A stretch of 14,222 nt of DNA from an uncultured Rhodospirillales bacterium (lineage in GTDB: Bacteria; Pseudomonadota; Alphaproteobacteria; Acetobacterales; Acetobacteraceae). Where the stretch lies: contig CAIMVB010000324.1 of the NCBI GenBank assembly GCA_903844785.1, forward strand, positions 1-14,222, given 5' to 3'. The translations under genes were made by a program, and so were the position numbers. Of this stretch, positions 1 through 5,939 are shown in pieces. How positions within the stretch are numbered: the first letter of the stretch is position 1; every line of letters starts with the position of its first letter. The notes beneath the pieces were generated by a model. The model did no database searches. It was not told the origin of the DNA and saw only the letters and a program-made list of their open reading frames with translations.

Positions 1-618
1 CCGCGCCGAGGCCGCCGCGTGGCAGCGATTGTACTAGCCGCTGGCCGTTCGCGCCGCATGGCGCCGCTGAACAAGCTGCTGGTCACGGATAATGATGGCG
101 TGCCCATGGTGGTGCGCGTGGTGGATCAGGTGCTGGCTTCCCATGCGCGGCCGATCATTGTGGTGACAGGCCATGAGCATGACCGGGTAGAAGAAGCCCT
201 TGCCGGTCGTGCGGTGCAATTCGCGATTGCCGAGGATTACGCGCAAGGGCTTTCCGCGTCATTGAAGGCAGGGCTGCAAGCTTTGCCTGAGGATATTGAA
301 GGCTTCATGGTGTGTCTTGGCGATATGCCACTGGTGAGTTCCGCCATGCTTGATCGGCTGATGGCGGCGTTCGATCCGGAAGAAGGCCGCGCGATTGTGA
401 TGCCGACCTTCCGTGGCAAGCAGGGCAATCCCATGCTCTGGTCGCGCGAATTTCTGCCCGAGATGCTAGCGATTACCGGCGATGTCGGCGCACGGCATTT
501 GGCCGGCAAATACGCCGATCGCTGCGTTGAAGTGGAAATGGCCGATGACGCGGTGCTGCGCGACTTTGACACCACCGAGGCGCTGAAGGGCGTCCCCGGT
601 TACAGTATGGTGAGGTGA
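1..618 (+). CDS. MobA/MocA-like nucleotidyltransferase, 5' end outside window
   Basis: This is an NTP-transferase domain of the MobA/MocA type, which transfers a nucleotide to molybdopterin or a related substrate in the cytoplasm during molybdenum cofactor maturation. The nucleotide-binding motif LAAGRSRRM lies at the start with NK just after it, and the metal-binding GDMP motif is about 100 residues in. The family's usual RMG is RMA here. A GTG at 19 could serve as start and gives 199 residues, but the frame is open to the left edge (reading PRRGRR) and no ribosome binding site is visible. I therefore think this is the C-terminal domain of a longer protein, perhaps the known fusion of a molybdopterin-binding domain with a MocA-like domain. 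It converges on the amidase gene with a 10-nt gap. The family is confident; the exact substrate and the fusion are inference. Confidence 0.82.
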   Translation, partial: PRRGRRVAAIVLAAGRSRRMAPLNKLLVTDNDGVPMVVRVVDQVLASHARPIIVVTGHEHDRVEEALAGRAVQFAIAEDYAQGLSASLKAGLQALPEDIEGFMVCLGDMPLVSSAMLDRLMAAFDPEEGRAIVMPTFRGKQGNPMLWSREFLPEMLAITGDVGARHLAGKYADRCVEVEMADDAVLRDFDTTEALKGVPGYSMVR

Positions 619-628
619 CGCGGGCGCT

Positions 629-1906
629 TTACAGCGCGCCGCGCAACCATTCCCCAATCGCCAGTACCTTGGCATCTTCGCCGATGCGCCCTGCGATTTG
701 CACGCCAAGCGGCAGACCTTGCGGGCCTGTGCCGGCGGGCACCGTCACGCATGGCCCATGCAGCAGGGTCCAAAGCGCATTGAAGGCAGGATCACCCGTC
801 CAGCCAATCCCCGCCGGCGCTTCCCCGGCGGCAGAGGCCGTAATCACTGCATCAAAACCTTCAATGGCGCCAGGCAAAGCGGCGCGCGCCTTGGCCTGCG
901 TGGCCTTGCAGGAATCCAACTGCGCGGTTGGGAAGCGCTTCGCCCAATCCAGCTTTTCCTTGATTGTATCTGAAAGCTGCGCCCGCGCTGCCGCCAATTC
1001 CCAGCCCAAGGACTGCACGCTTTCCATATTCGTTACATATTCATGGGCGTCGAAGGCTTCCGTCATCACTTCCGGCAGCGTGATTTCCACCACCTCAGCA
1101 CCCGCCTTACGGCAAGCCGCGATGGCGCGTTCCATCAGCGCCAGCGTCTCAGGCGCGGCTTTGGCGGCAGGCGGGCCAAGGGTGAAAGCAAGGCGCGGCG
1201 CGCGCGGCAGCTTGGCTTCGGGATTGCCGTAATCGCGCCCCGTCATTGCGCCCATGGAAAGCGCGCAATCGGCGACTGAGCGCGCCATGACGCCAATCGT
1301 GTCATGGCTTTCGCTCATTACCTTCATGCCGCCGCGATGAATGGCACCGAAACTCGGCTTGAAGCCGACAATGCCGCAAAACGCCGCGGGGCGGATGATG
1401 CTGCCGCCGGTTTGCGTGCCGAAAGCAAGCGGAAAGAACCCAGCCGCCACGCCAGCGGCGGAACCGGATGAAGAACCGCCCGGCGTATGGTGCTTATTGG
1501 CCGGGTTGGTGGTCGCCCCCGGGTGGCGCGTGGCGAATTCTGTTGTGATGGTCTTGCCAATGATCAGCGCCCCAGCGGCGCGCGCCATGGCAACTGCTGC
1601 CGAATCACTCCGCGGCCGATGCCCCGCCCAAATCGGCGAGCCATATTGCGAAGGCATATCGGCGGTATCCAGCACATCCTTCACGCCGAACGGAATGCCC
1701 TTTAGCGGCGCTGGCGGCCCGCCCTTGTCCAAGGCTGCTGCCCCGCGCCGCACCAAGGCGGGGTCGAGCCAAGCGAAGGCGCGCACTTCAGGTTCGCGTT
1801 CAGCGATGCGCGCTAGGCAAGCCTCGGCAAGGGCAGAGGCGGTCAGGGAGCCAGCGGCGATGCGCCGCGCGGCTTCGGAGGCGGTGAGATCGGCGATATC
1901 GGTCAT
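629..1906 (-). CDS. Amidase signature family enzyme
   Basis: This 425-residue protein is an amidase-signature hydrolase, which cleaves carboxamide bonds with a Ser-cisSer-Lys triad. The triad can be placed by motif. The lysine is K76 in GVKDV, the cis-serine is probably S145 in GGSSSGSA, and the nucleophile is S169 in TQTGGSI. The segment after the nucleophile (RPAAFCGIVGFKPS) is typical and resembles malonamidase E2-like members. The length is normal for a stand-alone amidase. There are no neighbouring gatB or gatC genes, so it is unlikely to be GatA of the Glu-tRNA amidotransferase. No signal peptide is seen, so it is probably cytoplasmic. The ATG at 1906 lacks a strong Shine-Dalgarno sequence but matches the usual N-terminus (TASEAARRIAAGSLTA). 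The substrate cannot be told from the sequence. Confidence 0.93.
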   Translation of the reverse strand: MTDIADLTASEAARRIAAGSLTASALAEACLARIAEREPEVRAFAWLDPALVRRGAAALDKGGPPAPLKGIPFGVKDVLDTADMPSQYGSPIWAGHRPRSDSAAVAMARAAGALIIGKTITTEFATRHPGATTNPANKHHTPGGSSSGSAAGVAAGFFPLAFGTQTGGSIIRPAAFCGIVGFKPSFGAIHRGGMKVMSESHDTIGVMARSVADCALSMGAMTGRDYGNPEAKLPRAPRLAFTLGPPAAKAAPETLALMERAIAACRKAGAEVVEITLPEVMTEAFDAHEYVTNMESVQSLGWELAAARAQLSDTIKEKLDWAKRFPTAQLDSCKATQAKARAALPGAIEGFDAVITASAAGEAPAGIGWTGDPAFNALWTLLHGPCVTVPAGTGPQGLPLGVQIAGRIGEDAKVLAIGEWLRGAL

Positions 1907-2000
1907 GGTCCAAGAGTGGCGCTTGCCCGGCGCGCGTCAAGCGGGGGGAGGAGCAATTCATGGCTGGCGCGGCGGGCTTGGCCGGTCCAGAAAGGGGTGC

Positions 2001-2495
2001 ATGACAAGCCCGATCAGGGTCATCCCCTCCCCAGATGGGGCGCTGACCTATGCCATCCCCTTCCCGCCCGAGGAAACGCCGGCAGTGACCGCGCGCGACC
2101 TGCTGGGCGCCTGGGAAGCGGCGCGCGGTGCGGCGGGGGCCGAGATTTGGGGCAGCCCGCGACGCCTGGTCTTTCGCCGCCCGGATGGGGAAGCCATGGA
2201 ATTGCTGCTGGCCGATGCCGATGCCGCCTGCTGGGCGGAAGCGGTGGATGCGCGCCATGGGCTTGCCACACCTCAGGGGCTTGCGATTTGCCTCAGGCTT
2301 CTGGCGCTGATCGAAGCCATGGGGCGGATTGCGCGCCTCAAGGGGTTTTTCACGCTCCGCGCCGCAGGCGCGGAATTGCACCCAGCCCTGCTGCGTGCCG
2401 CCGCCGCCCTGCCGCTGGATGCAGCGGGCCGGTTCGACGAGGCAGGGCTTACCGCGCTATTGTCTCGGACGATTCCGGCGGGAGCCCATTCATGA
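2001..2495 (+). CDS. Hypothetical protein (164 aa)
   Basis: I do not recognise this protein. It is soluble-looking, alanine- and leucine-rich, with no signal peptide, membrane segment or cysteine cluster. The N-terminal third looks like beta strands (LTYAIPFPPEE, EIWGSPRRLVFRRPDGEAMELLL) and the rest looks helical. The ATG at 2001 was chosen because AAAGGGG lies just upstream. The frame is open much further upstream, but that part runs antisense through the amidase gene and is a high-GC artefact. The stop overlaps the start of the following lipoprotein gene (ATGA), so the two are probably translationally coupled and functionally linked. The start is divergent from the amidase, with about 94 nt between them. 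Confidence 0.7.
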   Translation: MTSPIRVIPSPDGALTYAIPFPPEETPAVTARDLLGAWEAARGAAGAEIWGSPRRLVFRRPDGEAMELLLADADAACWAEAVDARHGLATPQGLAICLRLLALIEAMGRIARLKGFFTLRAAGAELHPALLRAAAALPLDAAGRFDEAGLTALLSRTIPAGAHS

Positions 2496-2845
2496 TTCGT
2501 CTTGTGCCTTTGCTTCTGATGATCGCGGCCTGCGCGCCGCGTGAAGCGCCGCCCTCATCCCGCGCTGCCGCCGCGGGCGCCACACCGGAATTGCTGCGCA
2601 TCTGCAGCCAGGAAGCGGAACGGATCGTCAATTACCGCGAACGCGGGCAATTGATGCGCATGGATTCCAGCTTCGGCGAAAGCGACATGAATAATGATGT
2701 GCCCAGCGCAAGGCTGCGTACTGAGGCATATCAGCAGCAGACCATGCGCGATGAACTGATCCGCGAATGCGTCCGCAATGCAGGGTCCGGCCCAGCGCCG
2801 ATTGACGCTTCTGGCCAGCGCCCAGCGCCGCGCGCGCGACGCTGA
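2492..2845 (+). CDS. Small putative lipoprotein (117 aa)
   Basis: The N-terminus MIRLVPLLLMIAAC is a short hydrophobic signal ending in a lipobox, with Cys14 as the predicted lipidation site. The product should therefore be an envelope lipoprotein of about 100 mature residues. The mature part is polar and charged, with a Pro/Ala-rich start, two further cysteines (CSQEAER and IRECVR) and a Pro/Arg-rich tail. The central SQEAERIVNYRERGQLMRMDSSFGES and MRDELIRECV segments look helical. I do not recognise a family. The start overlaps the stop of the upstream gene by four bases, and the MFS gene begins 15 nt downstream, so these three may form one transcript. Confidence 0.75.
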   Translation: MIRLVPLLLMIAACAPREAPPSSRAAAAGATPELLRICSQEAERIVNYRERGQLMRMDSSFGESDMNNDVPSARLRTEAYQQQTMRDELIRECVRNAGSGPAPIDASGQRPAPRARR

Positions 2846-2860
2846 AGGAAGCCCGCGCGC

Positions 2861-4117
2861 ATGGCGTCCCTTTCCGTTCTGACCCGTGCGCTTTCCCATC
2901 GTAACGCCAAGGTTTTTTTCACTGCCTCGCTGATTTCCTGGACCGGGCTTTGGATGCATCGCATCGCCATTTCCTGGTTCGCCTGGGAATTGACCGATAG
3001 CGCCTTCTGGGTCGGCATGGTGGCGTTTTGTGATTTGGCCCCCGCTGTGGTTGTCAGCCCCATTGCCGGCGCCATTGCAGATCGCACAGACCGGCTGAAG
3101 CTGACCTTCTGGAGCCAGGCGATGATCGGCGTGATGGCGGCTGTCATCGCGCTGCTGGTGGCCATGGATAAGCTTGATATCTACACCTTGCTGGCGCTGG
3201 AAGTCTTGAACGGCATTGCATCTTCCTTCGCGCAGCCGGCGCGCCAATCCCTGATGCCCGGCCTTGTGCCGCGCAGTGACCTGACAGCAGCGGTCGGGCT
3301 TAATTCGCTTTGCTTCAATGTGGCGCGGTTTGTCGGGCCAGCACTGGCGGGGCCGCTGATTGCGGTGGCCGGCGTTTGGCCCGCCATTGCGGCCAATGCG
3401 GTCGCGTATTTCATCGCAACCGCTACCACGCCCTTGCTGAGAGTATCGGCCGAGGAACGGCAGGGGCATGCCAAGACGAAATCCTTATGGGGCGATATGC
3501 GTGATGGGCTCAGCTATGTCGCGCAGCATCCTGGGCTTGGGCCGATCCTGACCTATGCGGCGATTGTGGCACTGCTGCTGCGTAGCTTGCCGGAAATCCT
3601 GCCGCCCTATGTGGAAAGGCAATTCGGGCTTGGGGCGGAAGCGCTTGCCGTCCTGACGGCAGCTTTTGGTATTGGCGCCTTGATCTCGGGCACGGTGGTC
3701 TCGGCGCGCGGCAAGATGCGCGGTACGACAAGGCTTGCGGTTTTTGCCCCCGCAGCGATTTCGCTCGCCATGGTGGGCTTCATTGCCACAAGCTGGTTTC
3801 CCTTTGGGGTGCTTTGCGCCGCCATCATGGGGGCGGCCATGTCGGTGCATGGGATTTGCGCGCAAACCCTCGCGCAATCCGCATCAGATCCAGCGATGCG
3901 CGGGCGCGTGCTGAGCCTTTGGGGCTTGATCGTGCGCGCCTTTCCTGCGCTCGGCGCCCTGCTGCTGGGCGCCGCCGGCGAGTTTTTCGGCATGACCCTG
4001 CCTACCCTGGCAGCGGTGGTGCTCTCGGCCATTGCCATCGCCTGGGGCATTAAACGCCTGCCCGCCATGGCGCGGGTGCTGGAAGGCGAAGGCGCGGGCG
4101 ATTCCGCAAAGCGATAA
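2861..4117 (+). CDS. MFS transporter, EntS-like (MFS_3 type)
   Basis: This 418-residue inner-membrane protein has about twelve hydrophobic segments and the major facilitator motif A (GAIADRTDRLK, residues 70-80) in the first cytoplasmic loop. The N-terminal LSHRNAKVFFTASLISWTGLWMHRIAISWFAWELTDS and the QPARQSLMPGLVP segment resemble the enterobactin-exporter-like MFS_3 group, so export of a small molecule is plausible; the substrate is unknown. The start ATG is preceded by GAAGGAA. The last 45 codons exist twice: from 4052 onward the sequence is repeated almost perfectly at 5807-5939, and a divergent version of the segment before that lies at 5726-5806. This copy is intact. Before the insertion it probably formed an operon with the oxidoreductase now at 5891, with 18 nt between them. 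Confidence 0.92.
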   Translation: MASLSVLTRALSHRNAKVFFTASLISWTGLWMHRIAISWFAWELTDSAFWVGMVAFCDLAPAVVVSPIAGAIADRTDRLKLTFWSQAMIGVMAAVIALLVAMDKLDIYTLLALEVLNGIASSFAQPARQSLMPGLVPRSDLTAAVGLNSLCFNVARFVGPALAGPLIAVAGVWPAIAANAVAYFIATATTPLLRVSAEERQGHAKTKSLWGDMRDGLSYVAQHPGLGPILTYAAIVALLLRSLPEILPPYVERQFGLGAEALAVLTAAFGIGALISGTVVSARGKMRGTTRLAVFAPAAISLAMVGFIATSWFPFGVLCAAIMGAAMSVHGICAQTLAQSASDPAMRGRVLSLWGLIVRAFPALGALLLGAAGEFFGMTLPTLAAVVLSAIAIAWGIKRLPAMARVLEGEGAGDSAKR

Positions 4118-4184
4118 ACCTAATGAGGCTTGAACATGATTGAAGCGACCATTGTGGGCATGGGGCGCTGGGGCCAGACCCTGG
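4052..4184 (+). repeat. 133-bp direct repeat, left copy
   Basis: Bases 4052-4184 match 5807-5939 at a constant offset of 1,755, with one mismatch found by hand (A4148 versus G5903). The repeat covers the last 21 MFS codons, the 18-nt intergenic gap with its Shine-Dalgarno sequence, and the first 16 codons of the oxidoreductase gene. It marks the left border of the inserted DNA. Confidence 0.93.
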
Positions 4185-4192
4185 CGGAATGA
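4136..4192 (+). pseudogene. Truncated 5' fragment of the Gfo/Idh/MocA oxidoreductase gene
   Basis: This repeats the start of the oxidoreductase gene with its ATG and upstream GAGG. It reads MIEATIVGMGRWGQTLAE and then stops at TGA 4190-4192. Sixteen codons match the intact gene at 5891 with one substitution (A5 to T). After that the sequence becomes that of the insert. It can still be translated as an 18-residue peptide behind the MFS gene but contains only the first part of the nucleotide-binding motif, so it is a relic. Confidence 0.85.
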
Positions 4193-4424
4193 TAAAAAAG
4201 ACGATTATCGACTAGTCGCCAGCCAAAATAGGCTCTTTTACACACTGGTTCTTGTTATGCAGGGCCATTCAGCATCGGAAAGAGGCCTGTCTGCTTCATG
4301 CGGTTGATCAAGGCGGACAAGATCACGAAGCTAGATTGAGACCCCAAATTTCCCACCCCGGCTATATCGCATTGTTTATCGAACCCGACGCGATATATCC
4401 GGGGCTGCCTCAGCGATAGGATTA
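4193..4424. other. Left part of insert, no recognisable gene
   Basis: Short frames here do not resemble any family I know. A minus-strand frame ends at 4255 with SQSSFVILSALINRMKQTGL and could be a gene remnant, but it begins inside the aegerolysin-like gene and has no start of its own. A perfect 10-bp palindrome CGACTAGTCG lies at 4209-4218, and a longer inverted repeat at 4356-4404. Confidence 0.5.
4356..4404. repeat. 15-bp imperfect inverted repeat downstream of the aegerolysin-like genes
   Basis: Left arm CCCCGGCTATATCGC (4356-4370) and right arm GCGATATATCCGGGG (4390-4404) are complementary at 14 of 15 positions, with a 19-nt loop. The repeat begins 20 nt beyond the stop of the 4425-4760 gene. 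RNA from the minus strand could fold here, but no T-run follows, so a simple intrinsic terminator is not well supported. A protein-binding or recombination site is equally possible. Confidence 0.7.
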
Positions 4425-4760
4425 TCAGTTTGCATTCAATACATACACAAAAGTCGCGTCGGTGCCGCCGCCAGCTTGGCATGAGCCGTTATAGCCGCTC
4501 GGCGCCGTGACCGATCCTGAGTTAGATCCTACGACCGGGTTATCGTAGTTTAAACTGAAGCTCACGCTCCCACTGGCGACATTGACGTTTCCTTCAACGC
4601 CGGCCCCATCGCTATGTGCAACGAAAACGTTTGTGGTTGTCGAATGCGGCGCCAAGGTCGGGCTTAGAATGCTCGGCGTATTGCCATGGCTTGCGGAACC
4701 TGCGGTGGCAGTTAGGGTCATGCTTGTGTTGTTGATGACAGTTGCCGTTACGCTGGACAT
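4425..4760 (-). CDS. Aegerolysin-like protein, Cry34/Gpp34-like, copy A (111 aa)
   Basis: This small Ser/Thr/Asn-rich, probably all-beta protein resembles the 14-kDa aegerolysin-like insecticidal protein Cry34/Gpp34 of Bacillus thuringiensis. The correspondences are INNTSMTLT near the N-terminus, FVAHSDGAGVEGNV at 46-59 (FVAESNGFMTGTEG in Cry34, from memory), YDNPVVGSN at 72-80 (FDNPFAGSN) and a final FVYVLN strand (VTYTIQ). Aegerolysins are beta-sandwich proteins that bind membrane lipids, often with a second pore-forming partner; none is visible here. There is no signal peptide, as in Cry34. The ATG follows AAGGAGAG (4765-4772). It is a tandem paralogue of the gene at 4818-5162, 57 nt downstream of it, presumably co-transcribed. 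A lone cysteine (C94, in GSC) is shared with copy B. The family is fairly likely; function is inference. Confidence 0.78.
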   Translation of the reverse strand: MSSVTATVINNTSMTLTATAGSASHGNTPSILSPTLAPHSTTTNVFVAHSDGAGVEGNVNVASGSVSFSLNYDNPVVGSNSGSVTAPSGYNGSCQAGGGTDATFVYVLNAN

Positions 4761-4817
4761 GTTGCTCTCCTTAAGAGTCTGATTTTTGTTGGATGAACTG
4801 CGCTTACATTTGAAGCA

Positions 4818-5162
4818 TTATGCAACCTGCAGCGTGTAAGTATTGGTGTTGTCATCACCGCTGCCTACAGCGCAACTTCCTGTGTAACTCGGATTGTAAC
4901 TGGTGACCGAGCCAGAATTGCTACCAACGACTGGGTTATCATAAAAAAGGTTGAAGCTGACGCCACTCCCCTGCGGCCCTGCGGCCACCACATTTCCTTC
5001 GACTCCGGCGCCGTCACTATTCGCTACGAACACCGCGGCCGAAGCACCTGGTTGGAGGGTCTGGACGAGGAGATTCGGGTTGGAGCCGTGGCTGACACCA
5101 CCATTTGAAAATGTTAGCGCCAAACCCGTGTTATTTTGAACGACACCCGTGGTACTGCTCAT
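4818..5162 (-). CDS. Aegerolysin-like protein, Cry34/Gpp34-like, copy B (114 aa)
   Basis: This is the first gene of the minus-strand pair. It starts MSSTTGVVQNNTGLALTFSN, with the NNTG turn also seen in Cry34 (VNNKTGHTLQL from memory). It continues with SHG and P residues, FVANSDGAGVEGNV (45-58), VSFNLFYDNPVVGSN (68-82) and a closing NTYTLQVA strand. The order of these motifs and the length fit a single aegerolysin-like domain. Copies A and B are identical through SDGAGVEGNV and YDNPVVGSNSGSVT; copy B has a few extra residues (GPQG) between them. A very good Shine-Dalgarno AGGAGG (5171-5176) lies 8 nt before the ATG, suggesting strong translation. There is no export signal. Lipid binding or toxicity is suggested by the family only. 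A DUF-type bacterial beta-sandwich of other function cannot be excluded. Confidence 0.78.
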   Translation of the reverse strand: MSSTTGVVQNNTGLALTFSNGGVSHGSNPNLLVQTLQPGASAAVFVANSDGAGVEGNVVAAGPQGSGVSFNLFYDNPVVGSNSGSVTSYNPSYTGSCAVGSGDDNTNTYTLQVA

Positions 5163-5324
5163 GGAATGATCCTCCTAAGTTAAAAGTGTTTCCCTTGGGT
5201 CGGCCGCCAAAGACGCGTGAGGAGGGCTTTGCACCGCAAATACGCCCTCAGCGTCCCTGCACTGATCCATCCCAACGTGCGGTCACTGAATTTTAAAATT
5301 GAAAGCACACCGAACGTTATTTTT

Positions 5325-5353
5325 AATTTTTCAAAATATTTTTGTTTTGTCAA
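5325..5353 (-). promoter_or_regulatory. Possible promoter of the aegerolysin-like pair
   Basis: A perfect -35 hexamer TTGACA reads on the minus strand at 5353-5348 within a very AT-rich stretch. The best -10 candidate at 17-bp spacing, AAAATT (5330-5325), is poor. The predicted leader to the ATG at 5162 would be about 150 nt. AT palindromes flank the site and could bind a regulator. The -35 is seen directly; use as a promoter is inference. Confidence 0.35.
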
Positions 5354-5417
5354 TTATTTTGATTTTGTTATGTTTGGCGTTGCACCCCTCGCCGATTGTG
5401 ATGAGCAAGGTGGCATC

Positions 5418-5552
5418 ATGACGGCGGCTAATTGGCAGATGATCGCGCAGCCAAGCCGGACGATCCAGGCCCCGATCTTAGGCGGCAGATCGCCTAGAAT
5501 GTTGAGTGACAATTATTTGAGAGACTTCGTCGGCGTGAGCGTGCATGGATAA
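5418..5552 (+). CDS. Doubtful small ORF (44 aa)
   Basis: A short frame MTAANWQMIAQPSRTIQAPI... ends in SVHG and is preceded by AAGG seven nt before the ATG. It lies in the insert on the strand opposite the aegerolysin-like genes. I know no family for it and see no membrane segment or motif. It may be chance. Confidence 0.2.
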   Translation: MTAANWQMIAQPSRTIQAPILGGRSPRMLSDNYLRDFVGVSVHG

Positions 5553-5725
5553 CATCAAATGTTGCAGGGGCGAAGCAGATGTTGGCAGGCACCAGGTCGC
5601 CTAACCTCGATGGTCAGCAAACCCGTCTCAAACATGGCCCTATGGCTGGTCCAGCCTGCGCGACGTTCCAGTCCGACCCGATAGACCAAAGCCCTCATTC
5701 CAAAGTCATTTCTGAACCGGTCGTA

Positions 5726-5872
5726 GCCACTAGCGGGATTTTCGGCATCACCCTTCCACCCCTTGCCGCCATACTACTTTCCATGATTAGCCTTTTTTCT
5801 GGCATCAAACGCCTGCCCGCCATGGCGCGGGTGCTGGAAGGCGAAGGCGCGGGCGATTCCGCAAAGCGATAA
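5726..5872 (+). pseudogene. 3' fragment of a divergent MFS transporter gene
   Basis: This fragment aligns without gaps to 3971-4117 of the intact MFS gene. Codons 5726-5806 encode a related but different sequence (GIFGITLPPLAAILLSMI against GEFFGMTLPTLAAVVLSA). By hand count 50 of 81 bases match, with many third-position and conservative changes. From 5807 on it is essentially identical. The substitution pattern is that of a functional homologue from another lineage, not of a decaying duplicate. An open frame runs into it from 5579, but the upstream part has no MFS similarity and no real start. Confidence 0.8.
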
Positions 5873-5939
5873 ACCTAATGAGGCTTGAACATGATTGAAG
5901 CGGCCATTGTGGGCATGGGGCGCTGGGGCCAGACCCTGG
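5807..5939 (+). repeat. 133-bp direct repeat, right copy
   Basis: This is the right partner of 4052-4184. It supplies the Shine-Dalgarno and first codons of the intact oxidoreductase gene. Identity to the left copy starts abruptly at 5807 and ends at 5939, where the left copy changes into insert sequence. Confidence 0.93.

Larger units (their letters stand above)
5163..5725. other. AT-rich upstream region and remainder of insert
   Basis: Apart from a doubtful 44-codon frame at 5418-5552, I see no gene here. The part next to the aegerolysin-like genes holds the Shine-Dalgarno (5171-5176) and an AT-rich segment (5285-5375) with perfect palindromes AATTTTAAAATT (5289-5300) and AAAATATTTT (5333-5342). 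The rest, to 5725, shows no coding pattern I can support and leads into the MFS fragment. Confidence 0.5.
4185..5806. mobile_element. Horizontally acquired insert between MFS and oxidoreductase genes
   Basis: This block lies between two copies of a 133-bp direct repeat and separates genes that are otherwise 18 nt apart. It is clearly richer in A+T than its surroundings, most obviously at 5285-5375. Its codon use is less GC-biased, and its two clear genes run against the flanking ones. Its right end (5726-5806) is a divergent MFS 3' segment. I see no transposase, integrase, terminal inverted repeats or tRNA gene. Integration of a DNA molecule carrying this junction by a single homologous crossover would give this structure; that is inference. 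Confidence 0.7.

Noticed and set aside
1341..2000. Long plus-strand open frame through the amidase gene
   Set aside because: It is antisense to a well-supported amidase and has no family pattern; such open frames are common in GC-rich DNA. Only the part from 2001 is kept.
4255..4482. 75-codon minus-strand gene
   Set aside because: It begins inside the aegerolysin-like gene in another frame and has no ribosome binding site or recognised family.
5579..5725. N-terminal part of a 97-codon frame ending in the MFS fragment
   Set aside because: Residues before the MFS-like segment show no similarity to a transporter, and the start has no convincing ribosome binding site.
4185..5806. Classical insertion sequence
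   Set aside because: There is no transposase, no terminal inverted repeats at the borders, and a 133-bp duplication is far longer than usual target duplications.
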